DNA of 64,000 nt from Agriotes lineatus. Lineage: Eukaryota > Arthropoda > Insecta > Coleoptera > Elateridae. Of the stretch, positions 10,487-20,340 are shown one piece after another. The stretch lies in assembly GCA_940337035.1 (NCBI GenBank), contig CALNHX010001056.1, positions 1 to 64,000 on the forward strand. Direction: 5' to 3'. The notes beneath the pieces were generated by a model that saw nothing but the letters and a program-made list of their open reading frames with translations, was not told the origin of the DNA and did no database searches. A program made the translations under genes and the position numbers. The stretch's first letter is position 1, and every line of letters begins with the position of its first letter.

Positions 10487-11786
10487 CTCGAAGAACTGTG
10501 AAAACTACAGGGGAATATCACTACTATGTGCAGGATTGAAAGTTTATGAAATAATATTGGAAAATAAATTAAGACGGAGGTTGGAACCAAAACTAGCAGA
10601 CGCCCAAAGTGGATTTAGACCAGCGCATAGCGTACAAGATCATAATTTCACACTGCAACAAGTAACAGAAAAAGCGCTAGCCAAAAATGAGCAAATACTT
10701 CTAGCATTCTTAGACATGAAAAAAGCATTCGATATGGTGAGCAGGACAGGAATTTGGCAAAGTCTAAAGAATAAGAATGTAGAAGAGGAGCTAATAGTGG
10801 TAATACGAAGCCTATATGAAAATACGCTGAACCAAGTACGAACGGGAAATACAACTACAGGAACATTTAGAAACAATGACGGAGTGAGACAGGGAGGGGT
10901 ATTAAGCCCACTACTATTTATAAGTGTTATGGATGAAGTGATTAAGAAATGCTGGGAAAAAACAAAAAAGTACAATGTAGGGTACAGAAATATGCAAACA
11001 GTGAAGGTCGAAGCATGCGTTTTTGCAGACGACATAGTACTAATAGCAAAAACAGAAAGAGAACTAGAAAATAACATAAAAATTTGGACTACAGAGCTAA
11101 AGAAATATAATCTCGTAATAAACACGGAGAAAACAAAAGTGATGGCAGTAACAAACAATAAGATAAATATAAATATAGACATAGATGGAAGTAGAATAGA
11201 ACAAGTAGATGGGTACAAGTATTTAGGAATAATGCTAAATGATAAAGGCACACAAGAAGATGAGATTGGCGCCAGAATAAATACAGCAACCAGAGTATAT
11301 TATGCACTATATAAAAACTTTCTGAATAGAAAGGAGATAACAACAAAAACAAAAATGGCTGTGTATCAAACAGTGTACCTACCGATCCTAACGTACTGGG
11401 CTGAAAACTGGGTCCTGAACGAAAGCCAAAGGAAACGATTACAGGCTGGCGAAATGAGATATTTGAGGAAAGTACTAGAAGTGAGAAGAATGGACAAAAG
11501 AAGAAAGGACGATATCAGGCATGAACTAAAAGTAAAATCATTGAATACCGAAATAGAGGAGAAGAAACTGAAATGGTGGGGGCATATGACAAGAATGAAG
11601 GAGAACAGGCAGGTAAAGAATATATGGGAGGCAAGGAAAATTGGGAGGAACCGAAGGGGACGACCAAGGAAAGTGTGGAACAACAGTGTGAGCGAGATCT
11701 TAGAGAAAAGAGGAAAAACATGGACCGCGGCGAAGCAATTGGCCAGAAACAGAAAGGAGTGGCGTAAATTCATAGAGGGAAACTAA
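10483..11786 (+). pseudogene. RTE LINE, reverse transcriptase and C-terminal region
   Basis: Downstream of the single-base frameshift the RT continues: NYRGISLL just before ATG 10536, SGFRPAHSVQDHNF, AFLDMKKAFDMV (motif A), DGVRQGGVLSPLLF (motif B), CVFADDIVLIA (motif C, FADD) and DGYKYLGIMLN. The C terminus has the RTE-type block WGHMTRM then RRGRPRKVW and ends at 11786. Motifs A-C are intact. The copy would need its frameshift bypassed and lacks its 5' half, so it is inactive. Confidence 0.9.
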
Positions 11787-11863
11787 CCGCTAAAGGAAAT
11801 ATACCTCGACACCTTCGGGTACAAGAGGTCATCGATTATGAATGAATGAATGAATGAATAAAA

Positions 11864-12123
11864 ATAAATATAAATACCGAGCAAACAGTAGCCCACGAGC
11901 AGTAATAACTATGACCTGTGAATGGGCTAACACATTAAAACATTGCGCGGTTAAAAACGGAGCGTAGCGAGTATTAAATTACAAAAAAAAATAGATTAAT
12001 CCCTGTGAGGCAGGATATAGCAGGGCCAGGTTATGCAAGCGCTCAGCTGATGCGAAACCCCGAATATCAGCTCAGAAAGATTCTAAAGTAATTATTCCAA
12101 AATTTCTAATGTCAAAACTACCA
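11864..12123. repeat. Right copy of 260-bp target-site duplication
   Basis: Matches 9228-9487 throughout by eye, then diverges at GGG in place of ATA. Its upstream edge merges with the AT-rich RTE tail, so that limit is accurate to a few bases. Confidence 0.9.
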
Positions 12124-14064
12124 GGGTTTTTGGCCATATAGTGACAGAGCAGTTTTCTCAGTGGAAATACATTAGGTACATAAATGAACGCTAAAGCAAT
12201 CGCTTGAATAAACCTTCGGCAAACTTGTACCTACGTAGAGGCTCGCAAATAAATTACAATAACGCGGAAAAATCTCGAACGCCGCAAACAGAGTTCCGAC
12301 AAAATAATTAACGGGTTCACGCGACTCCAAAGTAAGACAATCGGCTACCGTAATCGGTTCTCTAGCCACTATACGCTAAATATGATGTCAGACCTCAGCG
12401 ACCGACATGCAAATGGCGTCGAAATAAACCCGAGGATATCGAGCAAACCGTAGGCAACATGCGGTAAGTACTGCCTTAAAACTGAAATACTAGCGCGGAT
12501 GACCTAACATACAATTTGCAGGGGAGCTCAATGGGGCGCGGCGGCCGACAAACCCCCAGTCCTCAGCAGCGGAACCACCTAAATAGAACTCTAGTAAGCG
12601 TTCTGACGTTAATTCGCCAGGCTGCCCATGAATGCAGATAAGGCAGCAACATGAGGGCTAATTTAAACTGTAAATTCGTAGGTTCCACGGAGACGCCGTG
12701 GTTCGGGGCCAATTCAAAACCGAAGGCTCCTACAGGGTTGAGCCGCAGAGCTGTCTTTACCAATTCGGGTAAGCTTGATTAAAGATTCAATAAAGATCAG
12801 TAGCCTGCACAAAATGGGCGCTCGAAATTTGCAATAGCCCTATCATAATAACGCATTAAAGTTATACAAAAGCATGCACTAACATCTAACTAGACGAAGC
12901 ATTGCTATGCCAAAAATATCATACATGCCCTATCTGTTAACGAGGCGAGATTCTAATAACTAACTATAAGATTACACCAAGCACAAGGAGTGATAACTAA
13001 ATCAGTTTCTTGCCTGTAGAAAAAAACATGTCGGCTCCTAACCATTGGCCTGCGGGGGGGCCGACGACGGCAGAAGCAATGGGGGTTCCGGCAGACACAG
13101 CGGGAGGCCCAGCGGACCGAGGAAGCGGTGATTGTGTCTCAGGTGAGTGCAGTGCTACACCCTCTAGCGTAGCTCCCAGGGAATTGCAGAATTCCTTGAC
13201 TACTCGCTAATTTCAGGAGCCCGAATTGACGGTTTGGGTGCCCGCGGAGAGCAGCCGAACGAGGAATGCTAAGCCTCTTCAGATAGGAGTCCAACCTCTC
13301 GCAGGAAGCGTCCAAACTCTCCCAAGATCGTAGCCGACAGGAAATGGCATCCCACAGTAAATGGCTATAACGCACAACGCCCAAATAAGTCCCAAATAAT
13401 AAGAAACTGGCCTTATCTTACCTCACGCTGGAATTGAGCCAGAGGAAAGGGCAGAAACAATGCTGGCCTCAAACGAATCCGCAGTTGCGAAGGACGTAAG
13501 TATAACCAAATCAAATACGAACGTCTTAAGGGCACATGTGCTTTTTCAGATCCTCCGAAAAATCAAAACGGAACTGAGCTATACTAATTAGCTCACAAAT
13601 TTAAGCACACGGCCAAGGCACTAGCAGCCTGCACCAAGTTTAAAATGGGAAAGAGCTCAAAAATCCACCAGCTACCAGTTATCAAAACTTTCCAAAATTT
13701 TTGGGCCAGAAGATGCGAAAAAACCAGCCTGAAAAGTGTGACTACAAGAAATGATATCCTTTATCTAGCAACAAATAGAATAGTGCAGAATAATTTGCAA
13801 CAGGGGTTGCCTAAGCGCCATATACAAATATCTGTAGGAATATGACCAAAATAAATTTAATTAGTAGAATATGGGTAATTATTCGAAGAGTTGCTTACCA
13901 AACTGCTTGATAATTATAGGAAAATAATTAAAAATAAGATACAGCTAATTATACCTAGTTTAAAGCATGCAAAAATTGGCAAAAGCCAACCATAAATATT
14001 CAAGTTCAGAATTCAGCTAGCAGAGGTTCAATACTACGGGGGACACTCTGAAAGTATCGTAACA
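12124..14064. other. Remainder of the LTR-like element, no gene seen
   Basis: Less AT-rich than its surroundings (12370-13640 especially). Short open frames of about 65-80 codons occur on both strands but contain no recognisable motif. This is the noncoding body of the TG...CA element. Confidence 0.5.
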
Positions 14065-14282
14065 ATACATATCTTTTAGCTTTGTTAAACATAAATGTTC
14101 CTTCTAGAGCTACAAGATCTGCAAGTCTGTTTAATATCCCCCTCTTCACTTACTCGGTACACACTCCCATGCTTGATATGCAGCGACTAGTAAATGAGCT
14201 GTATCAAACCGATATCAATTTAGATCTTTGTTTACCTTACGCTCTCTTTTCAAAAATTATAAACAAATATTACGGTTTTTGA
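14065..14282 (+). pseudogene. LINE ORF2, C-terminal end after the insertion
   Basis: This is the end of the LINE ORF2 whose body lies at 6138-8783. From 14069 the frame reads LLALLNINVPSRATRSA, then SLFNIPLFTYSV and NELYQTDINL, and stops at 14280-14282. Frame arithmetic across the 5285-bp insertion plus target duplication fits exactly. The C-terminal NIPL..YS.R-like pattern is usual for CR1/Jockey LINE ORF2 proteins. Confidence 0.85.
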
Positions 14283-14527
14283 CAGGTTTCTTAAATATTT
14301 AGTTATTGGCTCCTGACTTTCCTGTTTTTTTTTTCTTCTTTTTTTGGCTTTCAAGTTTTTTTTTTGTATTTTAGAATCTTATAGTACTGGAATTGTATAT
14401 ATTTGTGTATTTTAATATCTATTCTCTTTTGTCATTTACCATTGTGTTTTTTTTTTTAGTAGCGCAATATATATGTTTCTTTATATTTTTGTAATCTCTG
14501 TTATAAGGTTTGTTTACCTGTAGAGAT

Positions 14528-14556
14528 AATAAAATAAAATAAAATAAAATAAAAAA
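14528..14556 (+). repeat. (AAAAT)n tail of the CR1/Jockey-type LINE
   Basis: Four to five AAAAT units about 250 bp after the LINE stop codon mark its 3' end. Confidence 0.85.
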
Positions 14557-14763
14557 TCATTTTATAATTTTTGGGGTGAACCCAATACTTCCTTTATTGT
14601 AAAAGGAAGTAAAAATCCGATTATGGATGTTTTTCAGAATTCAATTTTACGATTTAAAAATCTCTGTCTCAGTTTGTGACTCAATTTCGCAACTTCGCTT
14701 AATCTCCCTTTATTTTTTAAGATAGTTCTTACTTTGCGATGTTTTTTGGTGTAATTTTACATT

Positions 14764-14851
14764 ATAAAAGTAAATGAAGAACTTGAAGTCTTCCCAACAA
14801 ACTACAATTTAAATTTGTGGGGAAGACTTCAAGTTCTTCATTTACTTTTAT
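14764..14851. repeat. Perfect 32-bp hairpin with 24-nt loop
   Basis: The 32-bp arm at 14764-14795 (core GAAGAACTTGAAGTCTTCCC) is exactly inverted at 14820-14851. The 24-nt loop contains the palindrome AATTTAAATT. No gene or obvious transposon surrounds it. Confidence 0.9.
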
Positions 14852-15390
14852 TATTAAATCCAACCCCACTTTAAGCAGCAATGGATTAACGTCAAATTAA
14901 TTTTACATCTTAAAATTAAATATAGTAGTCATGATTGTTTTCCGATTCGAGATTTTTGCGTAAATAATCGTTTTCCTGTATTCCGATTCAAAAAAGTTTT
15001 TTGCGTGATGATGTCTATTTGCCAGCCTGTGAGTCTCCATGTGTCCTCTCTACAGCTCAGACGATTTAATCGATACGCTTGAAAATTATAGAATTTTTCC
15101 GGAAAACGGAAAAAACGTAAGAGTAAAGTATCTACCACCGGCACCGGTTGCCCGATTTTTTCTAAAAGACTGGTTTCTCCAAATTTATAATACAATTTTT
15201 TTGAAAAATGCTTTTCCTATGACCGCACATCTTACATTTTCAAGTTATTTTAAATTTGTATTAGTGTGAACAGGTTAGTAAGATAGCTCCAATTCATTTA
15301 AAAACATATTCAACTTCTAGCATGAAAATCAATAAACTGATAAGTAAAACATGGGTATAATTGAATAAGAAATTCCCAAAACTAGAAATT
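14852..15390. other. No recognisable feature
   Basis: AT-rich DNA. Two overlapping open frames of 76-88 codons on opposite strands near 14929-15269 lack any recognisable domain. Confidence 0.45.
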
Positions 15391-15639
15391 TCATTCACAA
15401 AGTTTGCAAATGAATTGCTTTACTCGATTATTAACACCCTCACACTCGCAATAACTCCAGGAATGGCAATTCTGACATAAGATCCACTTCTTATCGGTTT
15501 TCGATCGTGAAAACACATTATTGCATTGTAAGCAAGCAGCATCGTCATTGTTTTCTTCCTCGATCAAAATATTCATTTTGCTTTTCTTGTTCATTTTTCC
15601 TATTCCTTTCTTGTCTTTTCTACTTACTGTTCCCGACAA
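15391..15639 (-). pseudogene. PHD-like zinc-finger fragment, likely transposase C terminus
   Basis: The 82-aa frame starts with a Lys-rich segment and ends with a cysteine pattern: CLQCNNVFSRSKTDKKWILC, then QNCHSW, CECEG and FICKLCE. This resembles the PHD-like finger at the C terminus of some insect pogo/DDE-1 transposases and related domesticated proteins. The usual His of the CxxCHxW block is partly kept (NCHSW). No DDE core is visible nearby, so it is probably a relic. A small genuine zinc-finger protein cannot be excluded. Confidence 0.4.
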
Positions 15640-16500
15640 TCAAGAAATCCAATGTCAAAAATATTCGAAAGCTAATCAAAGTACTTTTACTCCGCCGACG
15701 TAAAAATAACGCATTATTTATCTTCAATCAAGTAGCATAAGTTGCCACTTTTATGAAGTTTGAAAATAAATACAATTTATTTACAAACACAATAGTTATT
15801 TATGTATTAAAGGCGTAATCAAAAGATTATAATATGAGGGCATGTTTAAAGCATGACGCAAAGAGGAGTGTTTTAAATTTTCCGAGGGTTATAATCGTGA
15901 TTTTATACGTTCTACGTACGTTTTATTTCATTTTCATTCTTGAAATAGAAAAAAAATATAAATGCAGTATTTTCGACGAAAATATGTTTTGGTCGCAACA
16001 GTTCAAGAGTGAAAATCTTATAGAATTAAATTCCAGAATTGTTTGTTGGAGAAAAATTATATTTTTCATATAGCTTAGACTTTTATTCTCATTCAAAATA
16101 GGTACCTACATTTTGGACCCAACAGATACAGGGTGAACACCTCTATTTTTACTTTATTCCAAATTTCTTAGAGGAAAAATATATTTTGCATATAGCTTAA
16201 GCTTTTATCCTTGTTTTACAAAAATGTAATCTCTCATTACGGTATTTCAACGTTTGAAGGAAAATTTAGATTCCATTTTTTATGGTTTTACCATGAGGGA
16301 GAACTGTGATAAGAGAAACATTATTTGTAGTACATTTTTCTTTTTTTTAAGTTTAATTTATTTGTCAGATCAACATTTTAAATTGTTATACATGACATTA
16401 TTGATTGTATATGCAAATAGCTACATTAAATTGTTTCACATTTTAACAATGCCAATTACTATGCGGGTTTACAGTAATATCCCGAATTACATAACAGTAT
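15640..16500. other. AT-rich spacer with two related ~50-bp segments
   Basis: Segments around 16048-16100 and 16170-16222 share a GAAAAATATATTTT.CATATAGCTTA.(A/C)TTTTAT pattern, an imperfect local duplication about 122 bp apart. I recognise no gene. Confidence 0.4.
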
Positions 16501-16537
16501 GAAGTAGGTTCACTTTAATTATCAATCTCATCTGGTA

Positions 16538-16918
16538 TTACATCTTGGGGTAACTTTCTCTTGAGTCGTATGTGAATATTGGGCTTACAAATATTGTAGT
16601 AAGTAGGTATTTTGCTCCATCACAGTTGTTGATATTATCTATGAAGGTTTTGGCCCTCGCGTGGATATAGTCTTGTATTAATGATATTCTTAGTTCATGA
16701 TGTAGTTGTGTGTTCCTAATGTACCACGGAGCGTTAACTGCTATTCGGAGGACCTTGTTTTGAAATCTCTGCAATTTGGTGATGTTAGTTTTAGTAGTGT
16801 TACACCAAACTGAAGAAGCGTATAATGCCAGAGGTCGAAGTAAGGTTTTGTACATAAGCATTGCACACTCTGGTCTGAGCGAAGATTTCCGATTTATTAG
16901 TGGATACAGTTGTTTCAA
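16538..16918 (-). pseudogene. Jockey LINE ORF2, post-RT C-terminal region
   Basis: The 126-aa frame carries the post-RT signature YKTLLRPLALYASSVW, then LQRFQNKVLRIAVNAPWY and NTQLHHELRI, typical of Jockey-clade LINEs after the RT thumb. A frame break separates it from the RT at 17040. The protein ends at 16538, close to the natural C terminus. Confidence 0.85.
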
Positions 16919-17039
16919 TCGGTGATAGCATTGCTTTAGCTTATAATTTATATTGAAACTCCAACTTAACCTCGTGTCCAGGTGTACTCCAAGGTATTTA
17001 ATGGCGGAATCTTGGGGATTCCAAGGTATTATATTTCCA

Positions 17040-17450
17040 TTAATTTTGATGATCTATTATTTTTCTGAGTGTGAATATTTTGCATTGACATTTTATGGGG
17101 TTGATTTGAATGTTCCATTGTTTGCACCATTTACTGATTTTGTCTGTTGTATTTTGCAGTTGTTGAATGGCTTCTTCCAAGTCTTCGCTCTGAGTAAGAA
17201 CAGCCGTATCGTCAGTAAACATTGCTAACAACACTGATGGTTCGGAGATATCGGATGTATATATGTTGAATAGTAGAGGTCCTAAAATACTCCCTTGTGG
17301 AACTCCCGCTTTTATATCCTTTGTTTCAGAGATGGCCGAGTTAACCTTGACAGCAAATGTTCTTTTTTCGAGGAACAAAAAGATTATGGCTTGAAGGTAG
17401 CTAGGTATGTTTGTTTCTAGAAGTTTTGCTTTAAGGCCTTCTATCCACAC
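17040..17450 (-). pseudogene. Jockey LINE ORF2, RT palm fragment
   Basis: This 136-aa piece includes motif B (GVPQGSILGPLLF) and motif C in altered form (LLAMFTDDTAVLT, TDD where ADD is usual), followed by WCKQWNIQINPIKCQ. Motif A lies upstream in a broken region (about 17450-17700). The changed motif C and frame breaks show the enzyme is dead. Confidence 0.85.
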
Positions 17451-17861
17451 TTATCAAAAACCTGAGCAATGTCTAAGAAAGCTGCTGTGGTGTACCATTT
17501 GTTTTCAAAGCCAGTTTCAACTATTTCACTGATTCGCTGAAGTTGATGGCAAGTTGAATGCCTTTTTTGAAGCGAAACTGGAAAGGTGGCAAGATATGGA
17601 GTGTTTCTACAATTTTTATAAGACGGATATGAATTACTTTCTCTAGAGTTTTGAAAGAGTAGTTAAAAGGCTTATTGGACCGTAGTTTATTATATTTTCT
17701 TTACTTTTGCCAGGCTTTGCGAACATAAGAACGTGTGCATGTTTCCATTCCTGAGGGAAGTAGCCTATGCGTAAGCATGCATTAAATAGAAAGGTTAAAT
17801 ATTCCAGGCTTTTTCTAGTGAGGTGCTGGAGGACCGAATTTGGTATTAGATCGCATCCAGG

Positions 17862-18272
17862 TCATTTTCGTTTTGGTAGCGCTGTTATGAGTTCTTTTAG
17901 TTCTTTTGGCAATGTGGGTTTAATGTTTTCAGTAATTACTGGTTGATGTGTCTCAATACGGTTTATTATTTGTAAAGTATGACCTGGGGAGCATGTGACT
18001 GTCGGTGTGAATACCCGTTCAAGATGGATGGCAAACGCTTTCGATTTCTCACTGTCTGTGTAAAAAGTGTCAGTACCAGATTTGAGTGTCGGCAGCTCTT
18101 CATGAGTTTTCAGGATTCTTCTGGTGGTTTTCCACAACCCCGAGTCTCCAGGGCCGATATCTTCTATGTATTTTTGGTACGATTGAATTTGAAAGGCGTC
18201 CAATTCTTTCTTTAATTGGTGCGCGAGGAAGTTTAATAGCCTCTTCGTTCTGGGCTTCTTGTTCTTTGCCAC
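17862..18272 (-). pseudogene. Jockey LINE ORF2, endonuclease-RT linker
   Basis: The fragment covers the linker of Jockey ORF2: a basic start, GPGDSGLWKTTRRIL and a helix-rich stretch ending before the first RT block (PKELKELITALPKRK). It lies in order between the endonuclease (18427-19227) and the RT (17040-17450) on the same strand, with frame breaks on both sides. Confidence 0.7.
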
Positions 18273-18426
18273 TGTCTTCTGGTTTGGCTCAGTTTTTTAA
18301 TTAAGTCAATTATGTAGTTGGGGGAAGGTTAAAGTTAGGGCTTCGATATCGTGGTGTTATTATGGTTGCTGTTTCGACAGCATTAACTATTGATGAGGTT
18401 ATGCTGGAAACAGCGATGTCTATATC

Positions 18427-19227
18427 TTAAATTCTTTTGAGGGCTGTTGATTTTGTGAGATTGTGGTCCAGAGTTGTTTGAAAGATATCCCAGTTGATTG
18501 GTCCGTTGGTTAGTCTGGGTGAGGGAATTTTTGGTTTCACTGAACTGGGAAAGGATATCAGTACAGGTAAATAATCAGAGTTTAATTCGGTGATCACGCT
18601 TTGGTTAATAAGTTTGGAGAAATTTTTTTGAAGAATAATGTCCAATATGTCGGGCTGATGGTCGGCTCTGTAGGGGTAATATGTGTATTCGTCAGAAGTT
18701 ATGATTTGAAAGCCATGAATTATTGAACAGTGTTCGAGTTTGACCCCTTCAGGGTTTGTCGCTCGACAACCCCATGTTGTGAGCTTGTTGTTTAAATCTC
18801 CAATTAGCAATATCGGTTCAGATGTGTTGAAAATTGTTTTGAGTGTGTTTTCATTTAACTTTTTGTTGGGCTGACTGTATGCGCTGACGATCGTAACGTA
18901 GCTTGCATCATTTAGTTTTAGTTTCACTCCTGTAACTTCTAGGTTAAAGTCGGGAAAGTCTGGGATTGGATTGTGATCTAACTTTTGTTTGATGATGATT
19001 GCAACTCCTCCTGAGGCTACTTGGGCATTTCTGTCTTTCCGGTAAATACGGTATCCCGGAATTTTAAAGGTCACTCCTTTGGTTAGGTGGGTCTCTGAGA
19101 TGCAAACGATGTTGACTCTATGTCTAGCCAAGAAGGTTATAAATATTGATCGTTGTTGGGCTATGCCATTTGCATTCCAGTTGAGGATTGTTGTATTTTC
19201 AATTGTTCTGTGTTGGTTATTGTACAT
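18427..19227 (-). pseudogene. Jockey LINE ORF2, endonuclease domain
   Basis: ATG at 19227 probably is the ORF2 start and overlaps the ORF1 end. The EEP-type endonuclease motifs appear in order: ILNWNANGI, CISETHLT, YRKDRNAQVASGGVAIII, LLIGDLNNKLTTWGC and ADHQPDILDIIL. In the last part SDYLPVLISF replaces the usual SDHxP, so a catalytic His is lost (Tyr instead). The domain would nick target DNA; this copy is damaged there and frameshifts after 18427. Confidence 0.85.
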
Positions 19228-20283
19228 TAAGGAGGAGGGGTATGACGGTGTTTACTAGGAATGTTTTGATTTGAGATAAGTAGGGCGTTAATAGATCCAA
19301 CAGGATTGTAATGATATTATTTGGTATGGCGGGTTCTGTTGTTTGGTTTGGCGTATTTATTGAGGTGGAAGGAGGGGTGTTAGGGAGATTTTTGACTCGG
19401 TTGGCAAAGGTTTGTCTTTCGTTAACATATGCATTGCGTGACATTCCGTTAGTATTTCTGATATTATTCAAGCGTTTTTGCTGGAGTTCCTTATGGAAGC
19501 TGCATCCTCGATAGCTTGCTGCATGTTCCTCTCCACAATTTGCACATTTAGGTTTTTCATTTGTCTTTTTATTGCATTCAGTATGATTATGGTTTCCTGC
19601 GCACTTGACGCATCTATAAGCGAGGGTACACTAGTTCTTTGTATGCCAGTATTGCGGGCATCTGTGACACTGCGGTATGATTGTTGTCTTTTTTCTAACC
19701 TCAACTGTAACGATGGAGTGATAAAGCTGTTTTAATTGGAATATTCGTTTACCTTCGTCGTTGTTGGTTAACCCGACTGCGCATACTGGCAGTGGCTTTT
19801 TATCTTTCGTTAGTAATCGTGTTATGTTTTTAATTGGCAAGGTTTTCAAAGCTTCTTTTATTTCCTCTTTAGTTAAGGAAAGTGGCACGTTTTTAATCAC
19901 CACTGAGAGGGGTTTACTATTCGGATTTGAAAAGTGTGATACGGGATTTTATTTTTAGAGTAGAATTCGGTAATCATCTTCTTGAGTGAGGTTCACGCGT
20001 ATTGTAATTTTACCAAAGATTTGATATCTGCCACTAAAGCTGTGTGATTTATTGTATTTTGTAGGTAAATTGGTGGTATTTTGGTTTTAATTGTGTTTAT
20101 TGTTTGTTGTGATGATTCATTTTGTGTATGCTGTTTTCTTGCTTCGTCTTCGGTATTTTGGGATAAGCTGTGATATTTGTTTTGTTGTAGTAATTCTTCG
20201 GTAGACCACAGATACCGTTTCTGCACCTCATTTATGGGTGGTGTTAATTCATCTATTTTTCGTTTAGCTGTTTGATTTTGCAA
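19217..20283 (-). pseudogene. Jockey LINE ORF1 (gag-like), frameshifted
   Basis: Three pieces in different frames make up the ORF1. The N-terminal piece starts at ATG 20283 and is polar. A middle piece (19631-19903) has VIKNVPLSLTKEEIKEALKT and later PQCHRCPQYWHT, an RNA-recognition-like fold leading into the first CCHC finger. The last piece ends at 19217 after a second finger (CANCGEEHAASYRGC, seen around 19500). ORF1 proteins of this type chaperone LINE RNA. At least two frameshifts disable it. Confidence 0.75.
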
Positions 20284-20340
20284 GTTGGTTTCATTGTTAC
20301 GGGTTTCTTGGAAATCCGTGGTATTCTTGCCTACAAATTC

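Larger units (their letters stand above)
9488..11863 (+). mobile_element. RTE-type LINE, 5'-truncated, with 260-bp target duplication
   Basis: The element starts inside its endonuclease (IIDYIITSR...), contains a complete RT and C-terminal region, and ends in a (GAAT)n/A-rich tail at about 11838-11863. Short simple 3' tails are typical of RTE elements. One coding lesion is visible, a single extra A in an A-run near 10474-10483. The lack of divergence between the two flanking 260-bp copies indicates a recent insertion. Confidence 0.85.
8784..14064. mobile_element. LTR-type element or large solo LTR (TG...CA), 4-bp target duplication
   Basis: The insertion begins TGTAAGG and ends CGTAACA. It is flanked by ATAC at 8780-8783 and 14065-14068. 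The LINE coding sequence resumes in frame after the second ATAC, which fixes both borders. Removing the nested RTE and one copy of its duplication leaves about 2.65 kb. I see no gag, pol or matching LTR pair in it, so it may be a large solo LTR (minus orientation, TGTTACG start) or a non-autonomous derivative. The start TGTTACG is shared with the LTR-like end at 63702. Confidence 0.75.
5711..14556 (+). mobile_element. CR1/Jockey-type LINE, split by a later insertion
   Basis: One plus-strand non-LTR element comprises an ORF1 tail (about 5711-5889), endonuclease and RT (6138-8779), and the C-terminal end (14065-14282), closing with an (AAAAT)n tail at 14528-14556. Removing the 8784-14064 insertion and one ATAC copy rejoins the two coding parts in frame, which shows they were one ORF2. 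The 5' side abuts the TIR transposon at 5710. Three lesions disrupt ORF2: a 72-bp insertion at 7313, a 2-nt insertion near 8548 and the large insertion at 8784. It is a dead copy. Confidence 0.85.
16500..20340 (-). mobile_element. Jockey-type LINE, antisense, multiply frameshifted
   Basis: Reading the minus strand from about 20340 to 16500 gives gag-like ORF1 pieces with CCHC fingers, an endonuclease, a reverse transcriptase and a post-RT region in the right order for a Jockey LINE. The ORF1 end and ORF2 start overlap around 19217-19227. At least four frame breaks and small deletions separate the pieces. No A-tail is obvious at the left end. The copy is older than the LINE at 5.7-14.6 kb. Confidence 0.85.

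Noticed and set aside
10640..11251. 203-codon minus-strand ORF opposite the RTE reverse transcriptase
   Set aside because: Phe/Ser/Leu-rich mirror of an AT-rich RT gene; no domain.
13010..13210. Gly/Pro-rich 66-codon ORF in the LTR-like element
   Set aside because: No recognisable motif and no neighbouring retroelement gene; chance frame in a GC-richer stretch.
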